A DNA stretch of 64,000 bases from an uncultured Bacteroidales bacterium (GCA_944323825.1 CALUTY010000009.1:79887-143886); one strand, 5' to 3'. Shown: positions 36,773 through 46,546, numbered from the stretch's first letter. Made by a program: numbers and translations. Notes: generated by a model from the letters alone, not told the origin.

Positions 36773-38786
36773 CGGCTTTGGTTTCTGACTCGGTAACGGC
36801 TTCTGAAACGGCATCGCCCTCAATTTCTGCAGGTTTCCTGTCCTCTTCCGGGACAGCGGCTTCCGAATTGGCCCTCGGGCCGAATATCCTTTCGAGGTCA
36901 TCGGAGAATATCACTTCCTTCTCGAGCAGGAGGTTGGCAAGCTTCTCGAACCCTTCCCTGTTGTCCATCAGTATCTTGTAGGTCCTGTCATGTATCATTC
37001 CTATGATATCCTTCACTTCCCTGTCAATGAGCTCTGCGGTATTCTCGCTGTACGGCTTGGAAAGCTCGTATCCGCGCGAGCCTGTGGAGTCATAGAAAGA
37101 TACGGTCCCTACCTTCTCGCTCATGCCGTAGTAGGTGACCATGGCATATGCCTGCTTCGTGAGCCTTTCCAGATCATTGAGCGCACCTGTTGACGGCTGT
37201 CCGTTGACTATTTCCTCGGCCACACGCCCGCCGATGAGGGAGCACATCTCGTCTATCATCTGGTCGCGCGTCACAAGCTTGCGCTCTTCAGGCAGATACC
37301 AGGCGGCTCCGAGTGACTGCCCGCGCGGCACAATCGTCACCTTGAAGAGCGGATTGGCATAAGGAAGAAGCCAGCTTACCGTGGCATGTCCTGCCTCATG
37401 GAAGGCTATGGATTTCTTCTCCTGCGGAGTTATGATGGTGTTCTTGCGTTCAAGTCCGCCGATGATCCTGTCTACCGCGTCAAGAAAATCCTGTTTGTCC
37501 ACCTCATTCTTGTTGCGTCTTGCTGCTGTAAGTGCGGCCTCGTTGCAGACATTTGCGATGTCGGCTCCGGAAAAGCCAGGAGTATGCTTTGCAAGGAACT
37601 CCACATCGAAGTCCGGGGCGAGCTTAAGCCCCTTGATGTGCACCTTGAATATGGCTATCCTCTCATTGAGGTCCGGCAGGTCCACATGTATCTGGCGGTC
37701 AAAACGGCCTGCCCTCAGCAGAGCCTTGTCAAGGATGTCGGCCCTGTTGGTCGCTGCGAGGATGATGACGCCGGAATTGGAGTCGAATCCGTCCATTTCC
37801 GTAAGAAGCTGGTTGAGAGTGTTTTCCCTTTCGTCATTGGAAGAGAAGCCCACATTCTTTCCGCGTGCGCGGCCCACTGCATCGATCTCGTCTATGAACA
37901 CGATGCACGGGGCCTTCTCCTTTGCCTGGCGGAAGAGATCCCTGACCCTCGATGCGCCCACACCGACGAACATCTCCACGAAGTCGGAGCCGGAAATGGA
38001 GAAGAAAGGCACATTCGCCTCCCCTGCCACGGCCTTGGCCAGCAGGGTCTTTCCCGTACCCGGAGGGCCTACCAGGAGAGCTCCCTTGGGAATCTTTCCT
38101 CCCAGTGCGGTATATTTCTTCGGATTCTTCAGAAAGTCCACTATCTCCATCACTTCCTCCTTCGCCCCGTACAGTCCGGCCACATCCTTGAACGTGATCT
38201 TTATGCTGTCCTTCTCTGCAAGCTTGCCTGTGGAACGGCCCACATTGAATATATTCCCGGGGCCTGCACCTCCGCCGGCACCCCTGTTCATCCCCCTGAA
38301 CATGAACACCCACATGGCGATCAGCAGTATCGGGAAAAGAAGCCATTCAAGTATGGAGGACCACACCTTGTTGTCATTCTCTATTATCAGCTTGAAACGG
38401 CTTTCCTCCGGAAGCGATTCATTCAATGCCCCGAAAGTCTCCTCGGCGTTGAAGCTGCCTGAGACAAGGAACACAAAGTGCGGTGACTTCTTTGGCACCG
38501 AACCTCCGAACTTGTCAGCATATTTCTCAAGCCTGTCCGGACGGATGGTGACCCTTCCTTCATAGTCATTCCTCACGAATACGATTTCCTTGACGTCCCC
38601 GGCTTCAATCTGCGCCTTGACGTCATCCCATTCTATCTTCTGGGGATTGGCTCCGCCCTGATTGAAGAACATCCATATTATCCCGAAAATCAGGAGAATA
38701 TAGAACCAGGACATGCCGAATGAAAAATTTCTCTTGCCCCGGGGAGAATTGCCTCCAGGGAAACTGTTATTGTTGCCGTTGCTCAT
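36765..38786 (-). CDS. ftsH: ATP-dependent zinc metalloprotease FtsH
   Basis: 673 residues from [13 protein letters not shown]. Two membrane segments frame a periplasmic domain (about 20-150). The AAA domain has GPPGTGKT (Walker A) and [11 protein letters not shown] (Walker B) with the second region of homology, and the zinc protease site is HEAGH. It degrades membrane and short-lived proteins. The acidic tail after the protease domain is variable. It starts 17 bases after rsfS. Confidence 0.97.
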   Translation of the reverse strand: MSNGNNNSFPGGNSPRGKRNFSFGMSWFYILLIFGIIWMFFNQGGANPQKIEWDDVKAQIEAGDVKEIVFVRNDYEGRVTIRPDRLEKYADKFGGSVPKKSPHFVFLVSGSFNAEETFGALNESLPEESRFKLIIENDNKVWSSILEWLLFPILLIAMWVFMFRGMNRGAGGGAGPGNIFNVGRSTGKLAEKDSIKITFKDVAGLYGAKEEVMEIVDFLKNPKKYTALGGKIPKGALLVGPPGTGKTLLAKAVAGEANVPFFSISGSDFVEMFVGVGASRVRDLFRQAKEKAPCIVFIDEIDAVGRARGKNVGFSSNDERENTLNQLLTEMDGFDSNSGVIILAATNRADILDKALLRAGRFDRQIHVDLPDLNERIAIFKVHIKGLKLAPDFDVEFLAKHTPGFSGADIANVCNEAALTAARRNKNEVDKQDFLDAVDRIIGGLERKNTIITPQEKKSIAFHEAGHATVSWLLPYANPLFKVTIVPRGQSLGAAWYLPEERKLVTRDQMIDEMCSLIGGRVAEEIVNGQPSTGALNDLERLTKQAYAMVTYYGMSEKVGTVSFYDSTGSRGYELSKPYSENTAELIDREVKDIIGMIHDRTYKILMDNREGFEKLANLLLEKEVIFSDDLERIFGPRANSEAAVPEEDRKPAEIEGDAVSEAVTESETKADE

Positions 38787-38802
38787 TTCTGTCCGATGGA
38801 AA

Positions 38803-39156
38803 TTACTCTTCTGTATGGTATTCCGTACGCTCTGCATCCGCCCAGAGGTCTTCAAGGCGGTAAAACTCCCTCATCGGGGTCTGGAACACATGCACCACTA
38901 TGTCACCGTAGTCCAGGATAATCCAGAAGGCATTTTCGCGGCCCTGGGCCCTGAGTACCTTCCTGCGGCATTTTTCAATCATCCTGTCCTCTATGTTGTC
39001 GGCTATAGCCACCACATTGGTCGTAGAATCCGCATTGCAGACCATGAAATAGTCCGAGATAGCCGTCCCTATTGACTTTAGGTCAAGCGACACGATATTC
39101 TGACCCTTCTTTTCGGCCATCGCATCAGCAATAACCTGAAGTTCCTTATTGTCCAT
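38803..39156 (-). CDS. rsfS: ribosomal silencing factor RsfS
   Basis: 117 residues. The family core is seen in VSLDLKSIGTAISDYFMVCNADS and WIILDYGDIVVHVF. It binds L14 and blocks subunit joining in stationary phase. It is the first gene of the ftsH operon, and two tandem promoters lie 39 and 119 bases upstream. Confidence 0.95.
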   Translation of the reverse strand: MDNKELQVIADAMAEKKGQNIVSLDLKSIGTAISDYFMVCNADSTTNVVAIADNIEDRMIEKCRRKVLRAQGRENAFWIILDYGDIVVHVFQTPMREFYRLEDLWADAERTEYHTEE

Positions 39157-39194
39157 TCTCTATATTTATTAATTTTGCATTCGTTTTGCGTCCG

Positions 39195-39230
39195 CAAATA
39201 TACGAAGAAGCCGAGAGCAATGCAAACAAG
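39195..39230 (-). promoter_or_regulatory. rsfS promoter, proximal copy of a 36-bp repeat
   Basis: On the minus strand TTTG (39226-39223), 20 bases, TATATTTG (39202-39195) form a full -33/-7 pair. The whole 36 bases are identical to the copy at 39275-39310. A TGCAAAC-AA-GTTTGCA palindrome overlaps its upstream edge. Confidence 0.85.
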
Positions 39231-39274
39231 TTTGCAATTGCCGAGGCGCAACAGTATATGTGGACGTTTATGGC

Positions 39275-39310
39275 CAAATATACGAAGAAGCCGAGAGCAA
39301 TGCAAACAAG
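39275..39310 (-). promoter_or_regulatory. rsfS promoter, distal copy of the same 36-bp repeat
   Basis: Identical to the proximal copy, exactly 80 bases upstream, with the same TTTG-N20-TATATTTG pair. The two would start transcripts near 39191 and 39271. Short ORFs crossing these repeats are not genes. Confidence 0.8.
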
Positions 39311-39366
39311 CTTGCTTAAATTGCATCGTTCTGCTGCCGGGCCACACACAATCAAAATCCGCACCA

Positions 39367-40134
39367 ATGGAAAAAAAGTATGACATTATATGGTATGAAA
39401 GCCTCGATTCCACCAATGACGAGGCCCTGAGGCATCTTGACAGCCTTGACAATCTGTCAGTCATTGCCGCGGAAAGGCAGACTGCAGGACGGGGACAGCG
39501 CGGCAATGTATGGGAAAGCGCCCCGGGGAACAACCTGACTTTCACCTTCGTCATGAAATTCGGTGACGGCGCCCTGCCGGCTCTCCCTGCATCCTCACAG
39601 TTCCTGATAAGCGAGGTCACTGCCCTTGCCGTATCCGCCTTTCTTGAGGAGAACGGCATCCGTGCCCGGATCAAATGGCCCAACGACATCTATTGCGGCG
39701 ACAGGAAAATCTGCGGCATCCTCATCGAGAACCGTGTCCGTGGCGAAATGCTTTCTTCCTCCGTCTGCGGCATCGGTCTGAACCTCAATCAGACAAACTT
39801 CCCATCCGGCATCCCCAACCCTGTCTCCATGAAACTGGAAACAGGCAAGGATTTCAACCCCAAAGCCTCCCTGAAGCGTCTGATGGACATATTCACGGAT
39901 ATTCTTGACACCGCCCTTTCGCCAGGCGGTCACGAAAAGACTGAATCCCTTTACCTCAGCCGCCTTTACCGTAAAGACAGCCTTCACCGCTTCGTCGACT
40001 GCTCTTCCGGCATCCCGTTCGAAGGCATCATCCGCGGCATATCGCCCACCGCATGCCTCCTCGTCGAAATCCCCGGCTCCAGCCTCCGTGCATTCTCATT
40101 CAAGGAAATCCAATATATAATAAACGAAGCATAG
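39367..40134 (+). CDS. birA: biotin--[acetyl-CoA-carboxylase] ligase
   Basis: 255 residues from MEKKYDIIWYESLDSTNDEA. The biotin-binding loop is GRGQRGNVWES and the catalytic stretch KWPNDIYCGDRKICGILIE. There is no N-terminal DNA-binding domain, so it is a ligase only. It attaches biotin to carboxylase subunits. Divergent from rsfS. Confidence 0.94.
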   Translation: MEKKYDIIWYESLDSTNDEALRHLDSLDNLSVIAAERQTAGRGQRGNVWESAPGNNLTFTFVMKFGDGALPALPASSQFLISEVTALAVSAFLEENGIRARIKWPNDIYCGDRKICGILIENRVRGEMLSSSVCGIGLNLNQTNFPSGIPNPVSMKLETGKDFNPKASLKRLMDIFTDILDTALSPGGHEKTESLYLSRLYRKDSLHRFVDCSSGIPFEGIIRGISPTACLLVEIPGSSLRAFSFKEIQYIINEA

Positions 40135-40145
40135 AAAACCGGAAG

Positions 40146-40168
40146 AAAAATCAGGGCTGATTGCCTGA
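40146..40168 (-). terminator. terminator of the following minus-strand gene
   Basis: TCAGG (40151-40155) pairs with CCTGA (40164-40168), followed on the minus strand by five T. It lies just after the stop at 40171, between two converging genes. Confidence 0.65.
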
Positions 40169-40170
40169 AT

Positions 40171-40767
40171 CTAGGACAAGGGCTTGCCGTTGCGGTCTAC
40201 GGGATTCAAGTTGACCTTCCGGAATCTGTAGCCGTCTTTTTTCAGCTGGATGGCAGCACCGATGCGGAACATTGCGCGTGTAGTGCGGGCAAAGACATGA
40301 AAGGCCATGACCGTCTGCCCTTCAATATTTTCACGGCGTATACGGGCAATCGACTGCTGGGCGCATACAAGCATTATTTTGGAAATCACGCCCGCCTCCG
40401 GACTTCCAAGTTCATATCCGAGAATGTCGCGGACAATATGGTCATCCATGTCATCGAATCCACGGCTTCCGAGAAGGGTGTCATATTTTTCTCCGTGATG
40501 CCTGCTCCAGTCCCGGTCCCACCATTTGGCTACCGCCATGCCGACATATCCGGCCCAGCCCACTGCGGCCTCCGGAAATGAATCGAGATTCGGCACTGCA
40601 TCCGCCATATATTCCGGGGCGAACTCCTTCCACTTGGCATCTATGTCCTCCGACGACAGCAATGTGCCCTCCAGCATCCCGAACGAAGTGCATACTCTCA
40701 GCAGCTCGTCCAGCAGCGAAGTCTCAAAGCTGTCAAGATATTCCATATCCTTGTTTTCCATACGCAT
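40171..40767 (-). CDS. conserved Bacteroidales protein of unknown function
   Basis: 198 residues, possibly from MENKDMEYL (40761). Probably soluble and mostly helical; segments such as FPEAAVGWAGYVGMAVAKWWDRDW and QQSIARIRREN look conserved, and I recall similar Bacteroidales hypothetical proteins, but no domain can be named. The central region (VRDILGYELGSPEAGVISKIML) is amphipathic. It stands alone between birA and the glutaredoxin-like gene. Confidence 0.75.
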   Translation of the reverse strand: MRMENKDMEYLDSFETSLLDELLRVCTSFGMLEGTLLSSEDIDAKWKEFAPEYMADAVPNLDSFPEAAVGWAGYVGMAVAKWWDRDWSRHHGEKYDTLLGSRGFDDMDDHIVRDILGYELGSPEAGVISKIMLVCAQQSIARIRRENIEGQTVMAFHVFARTTRAMFRIGAAIQLKKDGYRFRKVNLNPVDRNGKPLS

Positions 40768-40849
40768 TGATTCCTGTGTTTTTTCAGATTCCTTGACTCT
40801 AGTCGGGATGACTGATGAAGAGCCTCAACCGCAGGCCGGAGAAAGTCCG

Positions 40850-41149
40850 TCAACAGCCGCTTCCGTCCATATTGCATGAAGCCCCGTCACCTGCAGGCCG
40901 CGACCGCAGCCCTGCCTCTTCCGGAACAAGAGTGACCCTTCCGTCTTCCAGCACGAAGCACGGTATCCCCACAGCACCTGCAATCTTTGCCCCGTCGAAG
41001 GCCCTGTCATTGTCCCTCAATTTCAGAAAAGCCTTCAGATTCCTCACATGAGCTCCGATGTCAACAATCTCATATCTGCCGTCCTCTTTCACCTGCTCCT
41101 CCACATAAGTGCAGTCCGGACAGGTTTCCATCCCATATATCCTTATCAT
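40850..41149 (-). CDS. glutaredoxin-like protein
   Basis: 99 residues from MIRIYGMETCPDCTYVEEQV. The redox motif is CPDC, and VGIPCFVLEDGRVTL holds the cis-proline before a second Cys. The tail ends in a Cys-containing stretch (GASCNMDGSGC). It should reduce protein disulfides or act in metal handling. A TAATTTTG box lies 46 bases upstream. Confidence 0.85.
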   Translation of the reverse strand: MIRIYGMETCPDCTYVEEQVKEDGRYEIVDIGAHVRNLKAFLKLRDNDRAFDGAKIAGAVGIPCFVLEDGRVTLVPEEAGLRSRPAGDGASCNMDGSGC

Positions 41150-41194
41150 ATCTATAATTATAATGGTGTCCGTTAAAATTCCCCATAAGCCTTG

Positions 41195-41202
41195 CAAAAT
41201 TA
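41195..41202 (-). promoter_or_regulatory. -7 box of the glutaredoxin-like gene
   Basis: TAATTTTG on the minus strand matches TAnnTTTG, 46 bases before the start, in the gap after the DUF4249 gene. Confidence 0.5.
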
Positions 41203-41225
41203 ATGAATTTTCGGGCAGAAACCTA

Positions 41226-42167
41226 TCATCTGCCATCAGGCACAACCTCTGTCCAGTCAGAATAGCCGGAATTTCCGCTGGAGAAGCAGCCGGAACCACC
41301 TGAGACATTGGTATAGGCAAAAGTTACAGGTGCAAGACCGATGAAGCCGAGGACATTGCTGCTCTTGTCGTTGCAGGCGATCTCATAGCGGAGACGTTCG
41401 GGAGAAATCCGCTGCAGTTCGATACGGAAATAGGACTTCTCATCGCCGGACGGAAAGCTGAAAGGAGCAGTAACTTCAAATTCTTTTAGACGGCCATTGA
41501 AAGAGTCGTCGAAAATGCCATAATAGCGGTAGCCGTCCTCCCAGGTCACATCAAATGGTCCGCTGTCCGGAAGGGAAGATTCTGAAGAATTCCCGAAAGA
41601 CAGGTCGAGTGTTGTGCCCATTGCGGCATCATCAGGCCGATAACGTGATGATATAGTCCTGAAACATACGGCATAGGCATCATCTGTGTCCGCATCATCC
41701 TCAAAAGAGAAGCGGATATTCAGATTGTCGCCCGACATTGAGAAGGATGCCTCCACTGCCGGTGGAGCCTGCGGGATGACCGTTCTGGATGAAGCCGTCG
41801 GAAAACCGGCTGATTCTGCCGTCACAAGGACCTCATCGCCGGGCTTTACAGGATATTCATCAGCTATGAGCCCGAAAAAGGACTGGATCGTGATATAATC
41901 CTTGGTGTCAATCAGCTCTGAATTCCTGTACACTTTGAGTGTACATCTGGCTTCCTCGCTGAATTCCCGCTCTCCGGCGGCGGACGGCACAGCATACAGA
42001 TACATCTGAAAATTGCTTGTCGACGGGCTGTATGGCTCGGACTTGACGGCACCGTCCAGCAGGAACAGCGGGTCGCCGTCCAGTTCCTTGAAGTCAAATT
42101 CGACCTCACATGCAGCAAAGGCCATAAGGCAGAGCCAGAAAACCATGATATGGTACAATTCTCTCAT
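41226..42167 (-). CDS. DUF4249 lipoprotein, partner of the TonB receptor
   Basis: 313 residues. The signal peptide ends MAFAACE (Cys20). The DUF4249 pattern is seen in PLFLLDGAVKSEPYSPSTSNFQMYL (in part), Y-P-V-K-P-GDEVLVTAESAGFPTASS and YRYYGIFDD. DUF4249 proteins are encoded directly after certain TonB receptors and are thought to play a SusD-like capture role for non-glycan ligands. It starts 3 bases after the receptor stop. Confidence 0.88.
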   Translation of the reverse strand: MRELYHIMVFWLCLMAFAACEVEFDFKELDGDPLFLLDGAVKSEPYSPSTSNFQMYLYAVPSAAGEREFSEEARCTLKVYRNSELIDTKDYITIQSFFGLIADEYPVKPGDEVLVTAESAGFPTASSRTVIPQAPPAVEASFSMSGDNLNIRFSFEDDADTDDAYAVCFRTISSRYRPDDAAMGTTLDLSFGNSSESSLPDSGPFDVTWEDGYRYYGIFDDSFNGRLKEFEVTAPFSFPSGDEKSYFRIELQRISPERLRYEIACNDKSSNVLGFIGLAPVTFAYTNVSGGSGCFSSGNSGYSDWTEVVPDGR

Positions 42168-42170
42168 TTT

Positions 42171-44408
42171 TCAGAATTTTAAGGTATAGCTGAAAGACGG
42201 TATTATGGGAAATATTGCCCGTCCGGTCCCGTAGAGGCTCTTGTCCTCACGCTCATCAATGGAAACGAAAACCACATTCTTTCTGCAATACGCATTGTAT
42301 ATGCCTATGTTCCATATATGTTCCTTCCCGCCTTTCGACACTTTCCTGAAATTCGCGCCAAGGTCCAGACGGTGATAGTCCGGCAGATTGACATTGTTCG
42401 GCCTGGTATATATGCGGTCGAACACTTCTCCAGGATTATAAATGTGCGTGGGGACTGTCATCCATCCTCCGCTATGATAATTCCATGTGGCATAAAGGTC
42501 CACGGTCCTGCTGACTTTCCAGCTGCCCATCAGCGTGAGCTTGTGCCTGTTGTCATGCCTGTGTGAATACCAGTCAATCCATATGGAGTCAAACTTCCTC
42601 TGACTCCAAGACAAGGTATAATATGCTGTCAATGAAAGATTTTTGGAGCTCCATCCTAATTCGGTCTCCAGTCCGTATGAACGGCCCTTGCCCTTGCTGA
42701 AAGAGGTTTCCCATGTGTCAAGCGGAGGGAAGAAAGAATTTGCTCCGGAATATTCCAGAATATTGTCCATGGTCTTGTACCAGCCCTCGATGTTCAACCG
42801 GAAATTGTGCGGGAGCCTGCAATATATGCCTCCTGCTGCCTGTCTTGAATGCATCGGGGCAATCTTTGATGTTGACGGCAGCCAGCAGTTCGTGGGAATG
42901 TCAAGATATGTGGTGGAAATCAGATGGGCGAACTGGTTCATTTCTGTATAAGAGACTCTGAAATCCACTCCGTCACAGCATTCCACATTCAGGGACACTC
43001 TCGGCTCCGCACGGTGCCACGCCTTGCCGGAAACGCCGAACAACACATATCTCAATCCAAGGTTCACGGAAATCCTGTCCAGAAATGTCATCTCATCCTC
43101 AGCATAAAGAGAAAATTCGCTGCCGAGATAATGCTGCGATGAAGAGGTTCCGTTCCGTACAACGCCACTTGTCGCGACGGTCTGCCTTGAAGGATTGTAT
43201 ATATGGAACTGGTATGATGTCCCGAACCTGACATTGTGTTTCTTATGCGGCATCCAGCCGAAATCCGCATTGAATGCCACATCATTGACTCTCGAATAGT
43301 TGGACTCCTCCACAGAATTATCGGATTCAGTCCCTCCGGAGTATCCGGTCCCGTCGGACAGCCTGGTGCTCCAGTAATACCAGACATCCGCATTGCTGCC
43401 CGTATAATACAGCACAGTCTTCATCTTCAGGTTGTCTGAAATCCTGTATTTCCAGTTCAGCGATGCCAGAGTATTTCCCCAGGATATGTCTGTATTAAGA
43501 TTGTCTGTGCCATATGCCGTATTGAAGTTTCCGTTTTCATCCTCTACTACCGGTGAGTACTGCGAATCAAGCCTCAGCTTCAGGTGGTCCCTCCCGTGAT
43601 AGAATTTCAGGGAAAGTATGTTGTCTTCGCTGAACTTATGCGTGACGGATGCATTCATGTCATAAAATGAATAAGTGCCGCCGACGGTCTCGCCTTCCTC
43701 CCTGTTCCTCCTGTTGACCAATGCAATGACCGGCACAAGCACCGCATCCATCCAGCTCCTCCTGACGGCAACATTGAAGGAAGTCTTTCCCCTGACTATC
43801 GGCCCCTCGAACTGAAGCCGTCCGTCGATAAGACCGATCATGAAAGTTCCCCGATAATCATTGAAATCCCCGTCACGGGTGGAGACATCCACCACTGAAC
43901 TCATCCTTCCGCCATACCTGGCCGGAAACCCGCTCTTGTAGAAGTCCAGATGTCCCACCACATCCGTATTGAACGACGAGAAAAGCCCTCCAAGATGACT
44001 TATCTGGTACATCGGCACCCCGTCAAGAAGAAAAAGGTTGTCAGAGCCCTCCCCTCCATGGACATAAAGCCCGGACATCAGTTCCGTTCCCGGATTCACC
44101 CCCGGAAGATTCTGGAGTGCCTTTATAAGGTCCGGAGAACTGAACACCACATTCCCGTATATGAAGTCTGCCTCTTCGAGCCGTTTATGTCCAGTCTGGC
44201 TGCGTGCCGCCTTCTCCGCATATTTGTCCGCAGTGATTCTCGCCTCCGTTATGCTGTCCCTCCTTTCCGCAACAGCCGTGGAGTCCCCCTTTTCCTCAAC
44301 AGGCAAAGTGCCGGCAGCTGCCAATGAGTCCCGAGGCGCAGCCGCTCCGGCTGCGACCCAGCTCACAGACAGGACCACAATCCAAATCCCCCTAAAAATC
44401 TTTTTCAT
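42171..44408 (-). CDS. TonB-dependent receptor without N-terminal regulatory domain
   Basis: About 745 residues from MKKIFRGIWIVV. After the signal peptide and a short linker it goes straight into the plug (DLIKALQNLPGVNPGTELMSGLYVHGGEG, in part, then NLFLLDGVPMY) and then the barrel ending FSYTLKF. The carboxypeptidase-like domain normal in DUF4249-paired receptors is missing. A full promoter (TTTG-N19-TATATTTG) ends only six bases before the ATG, so the message would be nearly leaderless. Ligand unknown. Confidence 0.9.
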   Translation of the reverse strand: MKKIFRGIWIVVLSVSWVAAGAAAPRDSLAAAGTLPVEEKGDSTAVAERRDSITEARITADKYAEKAARSQTGHKRLEEADFIYGNVVFSSPDLIKALQNLPGVNPGTELMSGLYVHGGEGSDNLFLLDGVPMYQISHLGGLFSSFNTDVVGHLDFYKSGFPARYGGRMSSVVDVSTRDGDFNDYRGTFMIGLIDGRLQFEGPIVRGKTSFNVAVRRSWMDAVLVPVIALVNRRNREEGETVGGTYSFYDMNASVTHKFSEDNILSLKFYHGRDHLKLRLDSQYSPVVEDENGNFNTAYGTDNLNTDISWGNTLASLNWKYRISDNLKMKTVLYYTGSNADVWYYWSTRLSDGTGYSGGTESDNSVEESNYSRVNDVAFNADFGWMPHKKHNVRFGTSYQFHIYNPSRQTVATSGVVRNGTSSSQHYLGSEFSLYAEDEMTFLDRISVNLGLRYVLFGVSGKAWHRAEPRVSLNVECCDGVDFRVSYTEMNQFAHLISTTYLDIPTNCWLPSTSKIAPMHSRQAAGGIYCRLPHNFRLNIEGWYKTMDNILEYSGANSFFPPLDTWETSFSKGKGRSYGLETELGWSSKNLSLTAYYTLSWSQRKFDSIWIDWYSHRHDNRHKLTLMGSWKVSRTVDLYATWNYHSGGWMTVPTHIYNPGEVFDRIYTRPNNVNLPDYHRLDLGANFRKVSKGGKEHIWNIGIYNAYCRKNVVFVSIDEREDKSLYGTGRAIFPIIPSFSYTLKF

Positions 44409-44413
44409 CAGGG

Positions 44414-44444
44414 CAAATATACGCAAAAACCCCGGTCATGCAAA
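44414..44444 (-). promoter_or_regulatory. promoter of the TonB receptor/DUF4249 operon
   Basis: TTTG (44444-44441), 19 bases, TATATTTG (44421-44414) on the minus strand form a full -33/-7 pair like the rsfS promoters. The expected transcript start falls within a few bases of the ATG at 44408. Confidence 0.8.
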
Positions 44445-44491
44445 CAATTTGATCCGTTCACATGGCCGGGGCCTTGCTCAATGTGCGAGAC

Positions 44492-46465
44492 TCAGAACTC
44501 CAGGCTGATTCCGCCCATTGCGGTGGCACGGGGCATGGGATAGCCGGCGTTGATCTCATACTCCTGGGCGAGGAGGTTTTCACCGTCGGCCCAGACGGAG
44601 AGGCAGTCGAAGATACGGAAAGAGGCTCGGAGGTTCCAGAGGACAAAGTCCTCGGTACGGGCATCGGAGCCGGTGGATGTGTAGAGTCCCTTGATGTACT
44701 GGATGCCTGAGGAGACGCTCCAGCGGCCCTTGCGGAACATGCCGCCGGCGTAGAGCTTGTGCTGAGGAGAGGCGACTATCGGGGTTTCCATGTGCAGGAA
44801 GCTGTAGTTGGCATCGACGGACCAGGCTTCAGAAATGCGCCAGGCAACCTGTGCCTCGACACCGGCATTCCTTGCCGTACCGGTGTTGACATTCATCCTG
44901 CGGCCGTCCACCATGTCGACGGTGATGAGATTGTCGGCATCGATGTAGAAAATGTTCAGGCCATATGAAATCCGGTTGTCAAGGAGCTTCTGTGAGAACG
45001 CAAGCTCATAGTTCCAAAGTCTTTCGGCCCGGAGGTCAGGATTGGCGACTCCCCACATGAACATTTCACGGATAAGGGGATAGCGGAAGCCCTTGGAGGC
45101 GGAAAGCTTGATCTCGGCGGATTCCGGAAGATGGAATGAAAGACCGGCCTGGGGCACCCACTCCGTGCCTGCATGGGAATGATGGTCCACACGGAGGCCT
45201 GCATTGAAGGTCAGCCATGAACCGACAGACTGTCTGAAATCAATATAGCCGGCAAGCTCATGCTGGGTCTGAGGCATCCCGGCTATGGTCTGCAACTGCC
45301 CCTTGTTCTCGCCTCCGACATATTCGTTCCATGCATCGCCGCCGAAACGGTACCAGTCGAAGCCGGCAGTGATCCTGTTGCCCTTGAAGAACCGGGCGCT
45401 CTGGTAGACTGAAATGCCCATCATGTCGTCACGGGAATTGAAGCGGTAGTCAAGAGGTTGCTCCGTCATGGCATCATAGCCGTCATTGATGTGGTGGCGG
45501 CCCCAGTTGTAGAAGAAACTGATGGCTCCGGAAGTGTTCTCATAATGGTTTTCAAGGGCAAAGGAAGCCATTCCTCTCGTAATCCGCTGGTCGGCATCGG
45601 TCAGAGGTTCCGAAATGCTGCCCGGATTGGAGGCATTGAAATGCGTAAGATTGACATCCGCAAAGGCATTCCAGTTGTCATTGAAATCATATCCGAGCTT
45701 GATGTAGTTGCTGTACTGCTCGAATTCCATGTCAGCCCTGTGCCCGTCAGTGCGGTTGTAGGATGCACTTATGACACTTGAAAAGCGGTTCTTGCGGATA
45801 CGGCTGGTCAATTCGGTCTGCATCGTATTGTAGGATCCGTAGCCGATGTTGAGATTGGTGCGGCTGCCGTCCTCCGTCATCTTGCGGGTCACGATGTTGA
45901 CCACACCGCCCATGGCATTGGAGCCGTAGAGCACTGAGGCAGGGCCGCGCAGGACTTCCACCCGTTCCGCAAGGAAAGTCTGGTAGGAATCGGCTATGGG
46001 ATGGCCGAAAAGCCCCATATACTGCGGATGGCCGTCGATCAGAACCATGAGCCTTCCGCTGCCTCCGCTCATTCCGCGCAGGGATATGGCACCGGCAGCA
46101 CCGTCGGAAACCCCATAGCCGAGAATACCGCGCGAAGTCGTGAAAAGCCCCGGAATCTGCTCGGTCAGCACCGGAAGCAGGGAGGCATTCCTGCTCTGCT
46201 CTATCTGCTGCCTGCCGATGACGGACACGGTGAATGGAAGATGCCGGATGTCGGTTTCGTTTCTTGTTCCGGTCACGACGACCTCGTCAATGCTCTCATT
46301 CCATGCCGCCCTTGCAGTGTCTGACGGGCTGACAACCTCTTCTTTCGCTGCCGCAACGGAAAAATCCCGATTTGGGGAGGCGGCGATTGAAATTACAGAC
46401 AAATCACTGGATACAAATAATAAAAACAAAAATGTTTTAATTGATAACTTTTTTGTTAAATTCAT
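44492..46465 (-). CDS. TonB-dependent receptor, probably for a metal or metal complex
   Basis: 657 residues with an atypical long signal peptide. The TonB box (DEVVVTGTRNETD), plug (IPGLFTTSRGILGYGVSDGAAGAISLRGMSGGSGRLMVLIDG in part, VEVLRGPASVLYGSNAMGGVVNIVTR in part) and a C-terminal barrel (AMGGISLEF) are clear, as in BtuB/CirA-type receptors. A NikR-like regulator gene lies directly upstream in the same direction, with a palindromic operator between, so nickel, cobalt or another metal chelate is a reasonable guess. Specificity is not visible. Confidence 0.9.
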   Translation of the reverse strand: MNLTKKLSIKTFLFLLFVSSDLSVISIAASPNRDFSVAAAKEEVVSPSDTARAAWNESIDEVVVTGTRNETDIRHLPFTVSVIGRQQIEQSRNASLLPVLTEQIPGLFTTSRGILGYGVSDGAAGAISLRGMSGGSGRLMVLIDGHPQYMGLFGHPIADSYQTFLAERVEVLRGPASVLYGSNAMGGVVNIVTRKMTEDGSRTNLNIGYGSYNTMQTELTSRIRKNRFSSVISASYNRTDGHRADMEFEQYSNYIKLGYDFNDNWNAFADVNLTHFNASNPGSISEPLTDADQRITRGMASFALENHYENTSGAISFFYNWGRHHINDGYDAMTEQPLDYRFNSRDDMMGISVYQSARFFKGNRITAGFDWYRFGGDAWNEYVGGENKGQLQTIAGMPQTQHELAGYIDFRQSVGSWLTFNAGLRVDHHSHAGTEWVPQAGLSFHLPESAEIKLSASKGFRYPLIREMFMWGVANPDLRAERLWNYELAFSQKLLDNRISYGLNIFYIDADNLITVDMVDGRRMNVNTGTARNAGVEAQVAWRISEAWSVDANYSFLHMETPIVASPQHKLYAGGMFRKGRWSVSSGIQYIKGLYTSTGSDARTEDFVLWNLRASFRIFDCLSVWADGENLLAQEYEINAGYPMPRATAMGGISLEF

Positions 46466-46518
46466 TGGATTTTATTCGTTAAAATTTAATAATTATCTAT
46501 TGTTCAATATTTTAAAAA

Positions 46519-46546
46519 GTAACACAAACTAATAAAATCGTGTTAC
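46519..46546. promoter_or_regulatory. NikR-geometry operator GTAACA-N16-TGTTAC
   Basis: GTAACAC (46519-46525) and GTGTTAC (46540-46546) are perfect inverted repeats; counted as six-base half-sites the spacer is exactly 16. E. coli NikR binds GTATGA-N16-TCATAC, with the same half-site and spacer lengths. The site lies in the gap between the NikR-like gene and the receptor gene, 54 bases upstream of the receptor start, where a bound repressor would cover the promoter. Confidence 0.75.

Noticed and set aside
37381..38565. Long plus-strand ORFs (394 and 358 codons) opposite ftsH
   Set aside because: Antisense shadows of the highly conserved ftsH gene; no family resemblance.
39078..39689. Minus-strand ORFs of 73-203 codons across the rsfS-birA gap
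   Set aside because: They read through the duplicated promoter repeat and the birA coding region antisense; the repeated peptide is a by-product of the DNA repeat.
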